From Thermomonas sp. XSG (GTDB lineage Bacteria > Pseudomonadota > Gammaproteobacteria > Xanthomonadales > Xanthomonadaceae): DNA of 64,000 nt. Shown in pieces: positions 1 through 8,295 of the stretch. The DNA is taken from NCBI RefSeq assembly GCF_014678725.1, contig NZ_CP061497.1, forward strand, positions 2,620,001 through 2,684,000, in the 5' to 3' direction. Made by a program: the position numbers and the translations under genes. Position 1 is the stretch's first letter; the number at the start of each line of letters is the position of its first letter. The notes below the pieces were generated by a model, which ran no database searches, was not told the DNA's origin, and saw nothing but the letters and a program-made list of their open reading frames with translations.

Positions 1-611
1 TGTACACCTGGCGCACCGGCTCCAGCCAGATGCTGTCCGACAAGGGCATGCGGATCGGCAGCAACCTGTTCCACCTCGGCATCCTCGCCATCCTCGGTGG
101 CCACCTGGTCGGTCTGCTGACCCCGCACGCGATGTACGAGGACTTCATCACCGCGCCGCAGAAGCAGCTGCTGGCAATGGTGGCCGGCGGCGTGTTCGGC
201 GTGGTCTGCCTGGTTGGCATCACCATCCTCACCGTTCGCCGGCTGACCAATCCGCGGGTCAAGGCCACCGGCACCACCGGTGACACCGTGATCCTGCTGC
301 TGCTTTTCGCGCAGCTGCTGCTGGGCATGTACACCATCGTCGAGTCCACCCACCACATGGACGGCAGCGTGATGATGATGCTGGCCGAATGGGCGCAGCA
401 CATCGTCACCTTCCGTGGCGGCGCGGCCGAGTTCGTGGCGCCGGTGGCCTGGGTCTACAAGGCGCACATCTTCCTCGGCCTGACCCTGTTCCTGGTGGCG
501 CCGTTCACCCGTCTGGTGCACGTGTGGAGCATCCCGGTCAGCTACCTGTGGCGTCCGTACCAGGTGGTGCGTCGCCGCCAGCCGGCGCTGCGCTACGGGC
601 CGAGGGCGTAA
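1..611 (+). CDS. narI: Respiratory nitrate reductase gamma subunit, 5' end cut off by the window
   Basis: This is the membrane cytochrome b subunit that passes electrons from quinol to the NarGH nitrate reductase. The frame is open from base 3, reading YTWRTGSSQ into the visible methionine at base 30, which matches the conserved segment before the second helix of NarI. The gene is therefore truncated by the window edge and the ATG at 30 is internal. About 202 residues are visible of a usual 225-240. Several hydrophobic helices are present, with histidines in SNLFHLGILA, ESTHHM and KAHIFLGL suited to b-heme ligation. The gene continues directly into a parvulin gene and then narK, so narGHJ should lie just upstream. 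Confidence 0.95.
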   Translation, partial: YTWRTGSSQMLSDKGMRIGSNLFHLGILAILGGHLVGLLTPHAMYEDFITAPQKQLLAMVAGGVFGVVCLVGITILTVRRLTNPRVKATGTTGDTVILLLLFAQLLLGMYTIVESTHHMDGSVMMMLAEWAQHIVTFRGGAAEFVAPVAWVYKAHIFLGLTLFLVAPFTRLVHVWSIPVSYLWRPYQVVRRRQPALRYGPRA

Positions 612-614
612 ACG

Positions 615-1520
615 ATGGAAGAAGGCAAGCCGCGGCGCGAACTTCCCATCACCGTCATCGACAGCGGCAAGTCGGTGACCGAGGAAGCGCATGCGCACCA
701 CCACGACCATGCCGACGAAGGCCCCCGTTCGCTGGGCCAGGCGGCGCCGACGTACCTGTTCGTCGGCGGCGTGGCGATCAGCGAGGCGGACATCGCGCGC
801 GAGATGCAGTTCCATCGCGCGATGACCCCGGAACACTCGCGTGCCGACGCGGCGCGCGCGCTGGTGGTGCGCGAACTGCTGCGGCAGGAAGCCGCGCGAC
901 TGGGCCTGCAGGATGCAGTGCAGCCGATTGGCGGCGAGGCGGTGGAGGAAGCCTGCATCCGCGTGCTGCTGGAGCAGGAAATCGAGGATCGCGTGCCCAG
1001 CGAGGAAGATTGCCGCCGCTATTACGCGCAGAACCCGGAGCGCTTCCGCGCGCCGGATCGTATCCGCGTGCGCCACATCCTGCTGGGCGCCGCCGCCGAT
1101 GACGTCAGTGGTCGGTTTGCCGCGCGTGAGCAGGCGGAAAAGCTCATCGCCGAGCTGAAGGCGCAACCGCACCTGTTCGCCGACTTCGCCATGCGCCATT
1201 CCGATTGTCCATCGAAGGACGAGGGGGGCGATCTGGGCTGGCTGGAGCGCGGCCAGGCCACCCCCGAGTTCGACCGCCAGGTGTTCCGCCTGCGCTCGGG
1301 GCTGGCGGCGTTCCCGGTGGAGTCGCGCTGGGGTTACCACGTGGTCAGCGTGGACGCGATCGAAAGCGGCGAGGAACTTGCGTTCGATCAAGTCCACCAG
1401 CGCATTTCCGACTACCTTGAATTGCAGGTCCGGCAACGCGAACTCCAGCAGTACCTGCAGGGCTTGCAGGAGCGCTACGAGGTCCGCGGGCTGGACGCCA
1501 TCGAAGCCGAAGCGGCCTGA
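615..1520 (+). CDS. Parvulin-type peptidyl-prolyl isomerase of the nar cluster
   Basis: The 301-residue protein has a SurA/NifM-like layout. An N-terminal helical region covers about residues 45-150. A parvulin domain follows at about 155-255, with the hallmarks VRHILL, FADFAMRHSDCPSKDEGGDLGWL and WGYHVVSV. No signal peptide or membrane segment is seen, so it should act in the cytoplasm, unlike SurA or PpiD. A histidine-rich stretch (AHAHHHDHAD, about residues 26-35) near the N-terminus could bind metal. It starts three bases after the narI stop, so translation is probably coupled. Such parvulins occur in nar operons of beta- and gammaproteobacteria. A role in folding or maturing nitrate reductase is likely but inferred. 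Confidence 0.85.
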   Translation: MEEGKPRRELPITVIDSGKSVTEEAHAHHHDHADEGPRSLGQAAPTYLFVGGVAISEADIAREMQFHRAMTPEHSRADAARALVVRELLRQEAARLGLQDAVQPIGGEAVEEACIRVLLEQEIEDRVPSEEDCRRYYAQNPERFRAPDRIRVRHILLGAAADDVSGRFAAREQAEKLIAELKAQPHLFADFAMRHSDCPSKDEGGDLGWLERGQATPEFDRQVFRLRSGLAAFPVESRWGYHVVSVDAIESGEELAFDQVHQRISDYLELQVRQRELQQYLQGLQERYEVRGLDAIEAEAA

Positions 1521-1579
1521 TCGCACGGTACGGTCGCCACGGCAACAACGCGTTTCCCAACCTCGACCGGAAGTGACCC

Positions 1580-2893
1580 ATGCAAGACCTTTCGCAAGTC
1601 AGCAGCGCCCGCCAGCAGCGGGCGCTGTGGTTGAGCACGTTCGCCTTCACCACGTGCTTTGCCGTCTGGATGATCTTTTCGATCATCGGCATCCAGATCA
1701 AGAAAGACCTGGGCCTCAATGACACCCAGTTCGGCCTGCTGATCGCAACGCCGGTGCTCAGCGGGTCGCTGCTGCGCATCTTCCTCGGCGTCTGGGCCGA
1801 TCAGCTCGGCGGGCGCAAGGTGCTCACCGGGGTGATGCTGGCCGGCGCTATCGCCACCTGGCTGCTGACCCATGCGCAGACCTATCCGCAGTTCCTCCTG
1901 GCTGCGCTGGGCGTGGGCATCGCCGGCAGTTCGTTTTCGGTCGGCGTGGCCTACGTCTCGAAGTGGTTTCCGGCGGAGAAGCAGGGAACCGCGCTGGGTA
2001 TTTTCGGCGCCGGCAACATCGGTTCCGCGGTCACCAAGCTGCTGGCGCCTATGGTGATGGTGGCGGCGGGTTGGACGATGGTGGCCAAGGTCTGGGCGGT
2101 AGGATTGGCGGTGGCGGCGATCCTCTATTTCCTGTTCTCGCAGGAAGATCCGTCGCTGGAGCAGCGCCGCAAGTCCGGCGTCAAGCCGATGCCGTTCCGC
2201 GACCAGATGGCACCGCTGAAGAACCTGCAGGTCTGGCGCTTCGCCCTGTACTACTTCTTCGTGTTCGGCGGCTTCGTCGCACTGGCGCTGTGGCTGCCGC
2301 GCTACCTGATCGGCGCCTACGGCATGGACGTTAAGACCGCCGGCGTGCTGGCCGCGTGCTACTCGATTCCGGCCAGCCTGTTCCGCGTGGTCGGCGGCTG
2401 GATGTCCGACCGGATGGGCGCGCGCAAGGTGATGTACTGGACCTTCGGCGTCTCGGTGGTCTGCTGCTTCCTGCTGGCCTACCCGGATACGCAGTACGTG
2501 GTGAAAGGCATCGAGGGCGACATCACCTTCCACCTCGCCATCGGCGTGGTGCCGTTCACGATGCTGGTGTTCGTGCTCGGCTTCTTCATGTCGCTGGGCA
2601 AGGCGGCGGTGTACAAGCACATCCCGGTGTACTACCCGCAGTACGTCGGCTCGGTTGGCGGCGTGGTCGGGATGATCGGCGGGCTGGGCGGCTTCCTGCT
2701 GCCGATCGCGTTCGGCGCGCTCAATGACCTGACCGGCATCTGGACCAGCTGCTTCATGCTGCTGTTCGTGCTGGTGGGCAGCGCACTGGCATGGATGCAC
2801 TTCGCGATCCGCCGGATGGAGCGCAGCAAGTTCCCGCAGCTGGACCGCGAGACCGACCTGCCGGAGATCATCAACGCCAGGGCGGGGCGCTGA
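1580..2893 (+). CDS. narK: NarK-type nitrate/nitrite MFS transporter
   Basis: The 437-residue protein of the major facilitator superfamily has about 12 predicted membrane helices. It brings nitrate in and/or exports nitrite for the cytoplasmic active site of NarG. NNP-family marks are visible: the early FTTCFAVWMIFSIIGIQIKKDLGL segment (shown here in two parts, FTTCFAVWMIFS then IIGIQIKKDLGL), a glycine-rich signature GIAGSSFSVGVAYVSKWFP and a second one near GSVGGVVGMIGGLGGF. A Shine-Dalgarno-like GGAAG lies upstream of the ATG. It lies 59 bases after the parvulin gene and converges with the TDT transporter gene. Nitrate/proton symport versus nitrate/nitrite exchange cannot be decided from sequence alone. 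Confidence 0.92.
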   Translation: MQDLSQVSSARQQRALWLSTFAFTTCFAVWMIFSIIGIQIKKDLGLNDTQFGLLIATPVLSGSLLRIFLGVWADQLGGRKVLTGVMLAGAIATWLLTHAQTYPQFLLAALGVGIAGSSFSVGVAYVSKWFPAEKQGTALGIFGAGNIGSAVTKLLAPMVMVAAGWTMVAKVWAVGLAVAAILYFLFSQEDPSLEQRRKSGVKPMPFRDQMAPLKNLQVWRFALYYFFVFGGFVALALWLPRYLIGAYGMDVKTAGVLAACYSIPASLFRVVGGWMSDRMGARKVMYWTFGVSVVCCFLLAYPDTQYVVKGIEGDITFHLAIGVVPFTMLVFVLGFFMSLGKAAVYKHIPVYYPQYVGSVGGVVGMIGGLGGFLLPIAFGALNDLTGIWTSCFMLLFVLVGSALAWMHFAIRRMERSKFPQLDRETDLPEIINARAGR

Positions 2894-2941
2894 GACTGGT
2901 CCATGGCGCCGCCGCGGGGATAGCGCGGCGGCGCATCGGCC

Positions 2942-3997
2942 TCAACCGGCGCCTGCCGACCGCCATTGCCGGTGAAGTGCGCGCAGCTGGCCGCTGAACA
3001 GCAGCACCCAGGCGGTCAGGGCGACCCCGAACATCACCTGCGGCAGCGGGTGCAGGAAGCCGAGTTCCATCGCCTGCATCATCCGCAGCGTGCTGGCGGC
3101 GTACATGCCCAGCGGGAACACCGCCCCCCAGTACATCGGGTCGTAGCTGAAGGGGAAGCGGCGCACGCCGTGGCGCCAGATCGCCAGCACCACCAGCATC
3201 GGGATCCACCAGGTGCCGGTGGCCCAGTAGAACACCGTGAAGCCCTTGATGAAGGGCAGCATCGAGTGCAGGAACGGCGCGTGCGGCGTGTTGAGGATCA
3301 GCAGCGATCCGGCCAGGGTGGAAATGGCCATCGCCCCCATGTTGATCCAGTACGGCGGCGACAGGTCGGCGGGGGAGAACGCGAAGAAGGTGTAGCGGTA
3401 GAAGATCAGCGACATCATCCAGATGTAGAGCATGCCTCCCCACAGCCACATCGACAGGGCGAAGAAGTTCAGCTCCAGCCGCAGCGGCTGCGCCACTTCG
3501 GGTGCGATCAGCGCGGCCAGTACCGCCATCGACTGGGTGGCCACCACCGCCAGCAGCCAGCCGCCATTGATCCCGCGCGCCAGCTCGGGCTTGTCCTGCT
3601 TGACCGTGAGCACGGTGAAGATGGTGTAGGTGAAGGCGATCCAGGCCAGCAGCCCGGCGATCCCCAGCGCCGCCGCCACCCGCAGGCTGCCGCCGATCAG
3701 CAGGCTCTGGCTGCCCAGCACCGAGCAGGCGGCGACGAAGGTGAAGAAGCCCGGCGCGTTGAGGTGGTTGAACAGGTCGTCCAGCACGCGCCGCGGATGC
3801 CAGTACAGGTGCGCCAGCGCCAGCACGCCGATGACCACGAACAGGCACCAGTTCAGTACCAGCAGGGCGATGGGCAATATCGGCAGGCGCAGCATGTGCG
3901 CGGCCAGCGACAGGATGCCGGTGGCCATCACCATGCTGAAATAGCCCGGCGACAGGTTCTCTGTGGAGGCACGGACGTGCTGGAGCAGGGCAGGCAT
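2942..3997 (-). CDS. TDT/SLAC1-family membrane transporter (TehA-like)
   Basis: The 351-residue integral membrane protein has about ten hydrophobic helices, the size and pattern of the tellurite-resistance/dicarboxylate transporter (TDT) family, which includes TehA, malate permeases and plant SLAC1 anion channels. The N-terminus LSPGYFSMVMATGILSLA is the typical family opening. The ATG at 3997 is preceded by GGGAG. The substrate is unknown; nitrite, nitrate or another small anion would fit the neighbourhood and the SLAC1 relationship. The gene converges with narK and has a perfect FNR-type box about 92 bases upstream of its start codon, so it is probably induced in low oxygen together with nitrate respiration. 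Confidence 0.85.
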   Translation of the reverse strand: MPALLQHVRASTENLSPGYFSMVMATGILSLAAHMLRLPILPIALLVLNWCLFVVIGVLALAHLYWHPRRVLDDLFNHLNAPGFFTFVAACSVLGSQSLLIGGSLRVAAALGIAGLLAWIAFTYTIFTVLTVKQDKPELARGINGGWLLAVVATQSMAVLAALIAPEVAQPLRLELNFFALSMWLWGGMLYIWMMSLIFYRYTFFAFSPADLSPPYWINMGAMAISTLAGSLLILNTPHAPFLHSMLPFIKGFTVFYWATGTWWIPMLVVLAIWRHGVRRFPFSYDPMYWGAVFPLGMYAASTLRMMQAMELGFLHPLPQVMFGVALTAWVLLFSGQLRALHRQWRSAGAG

Positions 3998-4047
3998 GGC
4001 GGTTCTCCCGTGGCGGGCTGGGGCGGTGGGCCGGTGCCGTGGGGAGG

Positions 4048-4096
4048 CAGATCGAGACTAGTGGCGGCGGCGTGCAGGCCGTTTGATCGGGATCAA
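4048..4096 (-). promoter_or_regulatory. Candidate class II FNR/Anr promoter of the TDT transporter gene
   Basis: TTGATCGGGATCAA at 4083-4096 matches the FNR consensus TTGAT-N4-ATCAA exactly. Reading leftwards, TAGTCT (4060 to 4055) is a fair -10 hexamer, which puts the transcript start near 4048. The box centre is then at about -41.5, the standard position for FNR activation. The transcription start is inferred from spacing only. Confidence 0.65.
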
Positions 4097-4121
4097 GCCG
4101 GTGGCATGCGGATATCGCCGC

Positions 4122-5207
4122 TCACACCAGCAGCGCCACCGCCTTCACCTGCGCCCACAGCGACATGCCCGGTTGCAGCCCCAGCCGTTCCACCGATCGA
4201 TGCGAAATGCGCGCCAGCAGCGTCTGGCCCTGCGCTTCCAGTCGCGCCTGCACCTGCCCGCCGGGCAGGTCGGACAACGCGACCAGCGTTGCGGGCAATG
4301 AGTTGAGCAGGCTGGAATCATCGTGCCGGCTCAGCGCCAGGCTGACGTCGCGGGCCTGGACGCGCACGCGCAGGCGGGTGCCGGGCGCGTGCGCGCCGCC
4401 GTGCGCGTGCACGGTGCCGACGGGTGTGTGCAGGGTGAGCAGGCCGTGCGTATCGCGCGCGGTGACCTCCGCCTCCAGCACCACCCCGGCATCGTCGCGC
4501 AGCGCCAGCGGCAGGTCGTCGCGGTTCAGCACCTCCAGCGCGGGCCCGGCGGCGGTGACCCGGCCGGCGTCCAGCAGGACCAGGTGATCGGCCATGCGCG
4601 CGACTTCCTCGATCGCGTGGGTCACGTACAGCACCGGGATGCCGGCTTCGCGACGCACCGCTTCCAGGTACGGCAGGATTTCGGCGCGACGCGGCGCGTC
4701 CAGCGCACTCAGTGGTTCGTCCAGCAGCAGCAGGCGTGGATTGCTGACCAGTGCGCGCGCCAACGCCACCCGCTGCCGCTCGCCACCTGATAGCGAGTCC
4801 GGCCTGCGGGCAAGCAGCGGCGCCAGTGCCAGCCGCTCGATCCAGGTTTCCAGCAATGCCCGCGGCGCGCCCGCGCGCTTCCAGCCGTAGCGCAGGTTGT
4901 CGCCCGCCGAGAGGTGCGGCAGCAGGGCGCTGTGCTGGAACACCATGCCGACCCCGCGCCGGTGCGCCGGCAGCGCGCTGCGCGCGTCCTGCCAGGTTGC
5001 CTCGCCGACCCGGATTTCACCGCGTGCGCGTGGCTCCAGCCCGGCGATGGCGCGCAGCAGGGTGCTCTTGCCGCAGCCGGAGGGGCCGAACACAACGCTG
5101 CAGCCGCTCCCCGGCAGGCGCAGGTCGAGATCCATGCGGAAGTCGCCGCGGGCAAGCCGCAGCGCGATGCGGATGTCGTCCACGCGCTCAGCCATATGCT
5201 CAGCCAT
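4122..5207 (-). CDS. modC: Molybdate ABC transporter ATP-binding protein
   Basis: The 361-residue ABC ATPase drives molybdate import, supplying the molybdopterin cofactor of nitrate reductase. Visible motifs are Walker A GPSGCGKST (about residues 38-46), the Q-loop FQHSALLP, the signature LSGGERQRVALARAL, Walker B LLLLDEPLSALD and the switch histidine in VTHAIEEV. The C-terminal 120 residues form a MOP/TOBE molybdate-binding domain (ARDVSLAL, LARISHRSVERLGLQPG). The start codon overlaps the end of modB by 8 bases, so translation is coupled. An alternative start lies four codons downstream. It is the last gene of modABC. Confidence 0.95.
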   Translation of the reverse strand: MAEHMAERVDDIRIALRLARGDFRMDLDLRLPGSGCSVVFGPSGCGKSTLLRAIAGLEPRARGEIRVGEATWQDARSALPAHRRGVGMVFQHSALLPHLSAGDNLRYGWKRAGAPRALLETWIERLALAPLLARRPDSLSGGERQRVALARALVSNPRLLLLDEPLSALDAPRRAEILPYLEAVRREAGIPVLYVTHAIEEVARMADHLVLLDAGRVTAAGPALEVLNRDDLPLALRDDAGVVLEAEVTARDTHGLLTLHTPVGTVHAHGGAHAPGTRLRVRVQARDVSLALSRHDDSSLLNSLPATLVALSDLPGGQVQARLEAQGQTLLARISHRSVERLGLQPGMSLWAQVKAVALLV

Positions 5208-5886
5208 GCGCCACCACCGTGCGCCGGCCCAGCCACTGCATCAGCAGCAGCAGCGCGAACGAAAAGCCCAGCAGCCCGGCCGCCAGCAGGTGCGCATCGG
5301 CGTAGGCCATGCCTTCCACCTGGTCGTACAGCAGCACCGACAGCACGCGCGTCTCGCCTTCGATATTCCCGCCCACCATCAGTACCACCCCGAACTCGCC
5401 CACGGTATGGGCGAAGCCGAGCAGGCTGGCTGTGACCAGCGACGGCCGCGACAAAGGCAGTACTACGCTGAAGAAACGGTCCAGCGGCGAGGCGCGAAGG
5501 GTGGCGGCCGCTTCCAGAAGCGACGGCGGCAGCGCGGCGAATCCCGCCTGCAGCGGATGCACCACGAACGGCAGCGAGTACAGCACCGAGGCCAGCAGCA
5601 GCCCCTTGAAGGTGAACGCCAGCGTGCCCAGCCCCAGTGCGTTGGTGAGCTGGCCGATCGGGCCATCGGGGGCGAGGCCGATCAGCAGGTAGAAGCCCAG
5701 CACGGTCGGCGGCAGCACCATCGGCAGCGCCACCACCGCGCCCACGGGCGCGCGCCAGCGCGAGCGCGTATGCGCCAGCCACCATGCCAGCGGCATCCCC
5801 AGCACCAGCAGGATGAGGGTGGTCAGGCCGGCCAGCTTCAGGGTCACCCAGCTGGCGGCCAGCCAGGCCGGAGTGGCGGCGTCCAT
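5200..5886 (-). CDS. modB: Molybdate ABC transporter permease
   Basis: The 228-residue inner-membrane permease has five or six hydrophobic helices. It carries the EAA loop typical of binding-protein-dependent permeases (EAAATLRASPLDRFFSVVLP), which contacts ModC. The size matches the ModB family. It begins 7 bases after the modA stop and overlaps modC by 8 bases. Together with ModA and ModC it forms the high-affinity molybdate importer. Confidence 0.95.
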   Translation of the reverse strand: MDAATPAWLAASWVTLKLAGLTTLILLVLGMPLAWWLAHTRSRWRAPVGAVVALPMVLPPTVLGFYLLIGLAPDGPIGQLTNALGLGTLAFTFKGLLLASVLYSLPFVVHPLQAGFAALPPSLLEAAATLRASPLDRFFSVVLPLSRPSLVTASLLGFAHTVGEFGVVLMVGGNIEGETRVLSVLLYDQVEGMAYADAHLLAAGLLGFSFALLLLMQWLGRRTVVAHG

Positions 5887-5893
5887 TGGGAGA

Positions 5894-6682
5894 TCAGTCG
5901 TAGCCGAAGGCGCGGATACGCTGCTTCGCCGCGGGGCTCTGCAGGTATTTCAGGAAGCCGCGCGCAGCGGGATTGCGCTCACCGCGCTGGAGCAGCACCG
6001 CGCTCTGCACGATCGGTGCATGCCAGCTCGCCGGTATCTCCCAGCCGGAACCGGGGTGGCTCTTGCGCGCTTCCTGCACCAGCGAGCGCGGCAGCAGGCC
6101 CAGCGGCGCGGCGCCGCTGACCACGAACTGGGTGGCCTGGCCGACGTTTTCGCCCAGCACCAGCTTGGGCCGCAGCTCTTCCCAGCGACGCAGGTAGTCC
6201 AGCGACTCGCGCGCCGCCGCGCCGTACGGGGCAAGGTCGGGATTGGCGATCGCCAGCCGTTCGATCGCACCCTTGCGCAGCAGCGCCTCGCCGTCCTTCA
6301 CCCGCGAAGGATCGCGGCTCCACAGCACCAGCCGGCCGATGGCGTAGTCCTGCAGGGTGTCGCCATCGGCCAGCCCTTCTTCCACCAGCATGCGCGGCGT
6401 TTCGGCATCGGCCGACAGCAGTACGTCGAACGGCGCCCCGCTGCGGATCTGCGCGTACAGCTTGCCGGTGGAGGCCGAGCTGATCTCGATCTTGTGCCCG
6501 CTCTGCTTGCCGTAGGCGGCGGCCATTTGCCTGGCTGCGTCGGCAAAGTTGGAGGCCACCGCCACCCGCGCCACCACCGGTGCGGGTGGCTTCCCGGGTT
6601 TGGCCTGGGTTTGGCCCTGGGCGGCGACAGGCAGGAGGCCGGCGAGCACCAGCAGTACGCCGATGAACCGATAGCGGGTCAT
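5894..6682 (-). CDS. modA: Molybdate-binding periplasmic protein
   Basis: The 262-residue solute-binding protein captures molybdate in the periplasm. The ATG at 6682 was chosen because it opens a signal peptide (MTRYRFIGVLLVLAGLLPV, cleavage near AAQGQ). The frame stays open further upstream, but that part has shadow-like composition. Conserved ModA features include VAVASNFADAARQMAAAY, the oxyanion-binding SSASTGKLYAQIRSGAPFDV and FVVSGAAPLGLLP. It is the first gene of modABC and divergent from ffh. No ModE site was recognised. Confidence 0.93.
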   Translation of the reverse strand: MTRYRFIGVLLVLAGLLPVAAQGQTQAKPGKPPAPVVARVAVASNFADAARQMAAAYGKQSGHKIEISSASTGKLYAQIRSGAPFDVLLSADAETPRMLVEEGLADGDTLQDYAIGRLVLWSRDPSRVKDGEALLRKGAIERLAIANPDLAPYGAAARESLDYLRRWEELRPKLVLGENVGQATQFVVSGAAPLGLLPRSLVQEARKSHPGSGWEIPASWHAPIVQSAVLLQRGERNPAARGFLKYLQSPAAKQRIRAFGYD

Positions 6683-6789
6683 ATCCGTTCCTTGGGGATG
6701 AACGGGGCCCAGTGTAGGGCAAGGTCGCGCTGGCGCCGCGCCCATGCCGCTTGCCTGCGGCCTCCGATCGGGCAGGCGCCCCATGGCCT

Positions 6790-6795
6790 TATAAT
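6790..6795 (+). promoter_or_regulatory. -10 element of the ffh promoter
   Basis: A perfect TATAAT lies 37 bases before the ffh start codon. No good -35 hexamer is seen at the right spacing; a weaker or extended -10 promoter is possible. Confidence 0.5.
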
Positions 6796-6832
6796 TCGCG
6801 GTTCCCGTTTTCCCGTCGAAGGTCACGCCCGC

Positions 6833-8200
6833 GTGTTCGAATCCCTGACCCAGCGCCTGTCCGGCACCATCGAGCGCCTGCGCGGCCGCGGCCGCCTGAC
6901 CGAGTCCAACATCAGCGAGGCCGTGCGCGAGGTTCGCATCGCGCTGCTGGAAGCCGACGTGGCGCTGCCGGTGGTGCAGGCGCTGATCCAGCGCATCAAG
7001 GTGCGCGCGGTGGGCCAGGAGGTGATGCGTTCGCTCTCGCCCGGCCAGGTGCTGGTCAAGATCGTGCGCGATGAACTGGCGGCGGTGATGGGCGCGCAGG
7101 CGTCCGACCTCAACCTCAACGTGCCGGCCCCGGCGGTCATCCTGATGGCCGGCCTGCAGGGCGCGGGCAAGACCACCACCGTGGCCAAGCTCGCCAAGCA
7201 CCTGAAGGACAAGCGCAAGAAGAAGGTGATGGTGGTCAGCGCCGACGTCTACCGCCCGGCCGCGATCGAGCAGTTGCAGACGCTGGCGGGGCAGGTGGGC
7301 GCGGTGTTCTTCCCGTCGCAGGCCTCGCAGAAGCCCGAGGCCATCGTCAAGGCCGCCATCGACGAGGCGAAGAAGACGTTTGCCGACGTGCTGATCGTCG
7401 ATACCGCCGGCCGCACCAGCATCGACGACGCGATGATGGCCGAGATCAAGGCGCTGCACGGCGCGGTGAACCCGGTCGAGACCCTGTTCGTGGTCGACTC
7501 GATGACCGGCCAGGACGCGGCGGTGACCGCCAAGCACTTCGGCGAGGCGTTGCCGCTAACCGGCGTGGTGCTGACCAAGACCGACGGTGACGCCCGCGGC
7601 GGTGCGGCGCTGTCGGTGCGCTACATCACGGGCAAGCCGATCAAGTTCATCGGCGTGGGCGAAAAGCCCGACGGCCTGGACGTGTTCCATCCGGATCGCG
7701 CCGCCGGCCGCATCCTCGACATGGGCGACGTGCTGTCGCTGGTCGAGCAGGTCGAGGCGCAGGTCGACAAGGACAAGGCGCAGAAGCTGGCCGAGAAGGT
7801 CGCCAAGGGCAAGAAGTTCGACCTCAACGACATGCGCGACCAGCTCGAGCAGATGCAGAACATGGGCGGTCTGTCCGGGCTGATGGACAAGCTGCCCGGC
7901 GTCGGCCAGTTGCCGGAGCACGTCAAGCAGCAGGTCACCGGCAAGGAAGTGCCGCGGATGATCGCCATCATCAATTCGATGACGAAGAAGGAGCGCCGCA
8001 ACCCGGATCTCCTCAACGGCTCGCGGCGCGCCCGCGTGGCGCGCGGCAGCGGCCTCACCCCCGCCGACGTCAACAAAGTGCTCAAGCAGTACCAGCAGAT
8101 GGAAAAGATGATGGGCAAGCTGGGACGCGGCGGCATGAAGGGCATGATGCGCGGGCTGTCCGGGATGATGGGCGGGCGCGGCGGACTGCCGTTCCGCTGA
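6833..8200 (+). CDS. ffh: Signal recognition particle protein Ffh
   Basis: The 455-residue SRP54 GTPase binds signal sequences of nascent membrane proteins together with 4.5S RNA and delivers them to FtsY. A GTG start at 6833 (FESLTQRLSGTIERLRGRG) gives the standard N-terminus; a long open extension upstream is not part of the gene. Domains are the N domain (1-90), then the G domain with GLQGAGKTTT, DVYRPAA, DTAGR and TKTDGDARGG, then a C-terminal M domain with methionine-rich helices (MEKMMGKLGRGGMKGMMRGLSGMM, here only cited by its parts MEKMMGKL and GMKGMMRGL) binding signal peptide and RNA. Confidence 0.97.
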   Translation: MFESLTQRLSGTIERLRGRGRLTESNISEAVREVRIALLEADVALPVVQALIQRIKVRAVGQEVMRSLSPGQVLVKIVRDELAAVMGAQASDLNLNVPAPAVILMAGLQGAGKTTTVAKLAKHLKDKRKKKVMVVSADVYRPAAIEQLQTLAGQVGAVFFPSQASQKPEAIVKAAIDEAKKTFADVLIVDTAGRTSIDDAMMAEIKALHGAVNPVETLFVVDSMTGQDAAVTAKHFGEALPLTGVVLTKTDGDARGGAALSVRYITGKPIKFIGVGEKPDGLDVFHPDRAAGRILDMGDVLSLVEQVEAQVDKDKAQKLAEKVAKGKKFDLNDMRDQLEQMQNMGGLSGLMDKLPGVGQLPEHVKQQVTGKEVPRMIAIINSMTKKERRNPDLLNGSRRARVARGSGLTPADVNKVLKQYQQMEKMMGKLGRGGMKGMMRGLSGMMGGRGGLPFR

Positions 8201-8295
8201 GCCTGCAGTCCGCCTGCCGCAACCGCTACCGTCAATCATTCGCGACGATGCAGGAAACCTGCGGTTAAGCTTCGCCCTCGCGTCGGGGGACGCGC

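Noticed and set aside
2966-4306. A 446-codon plus-strand open frame opposite the TDT transporter
   Set aside because: It is very rich in Gln, His, Arg and Gly with no domain, and the opposite strand encodes a convincing membrane protein.
5813-6832. A 340-codon N-terminal extension of Ffh
   Set aside because: It is antisense to modA and modB. The conserved Ffh N-terminus begins at the GTG at 6833.
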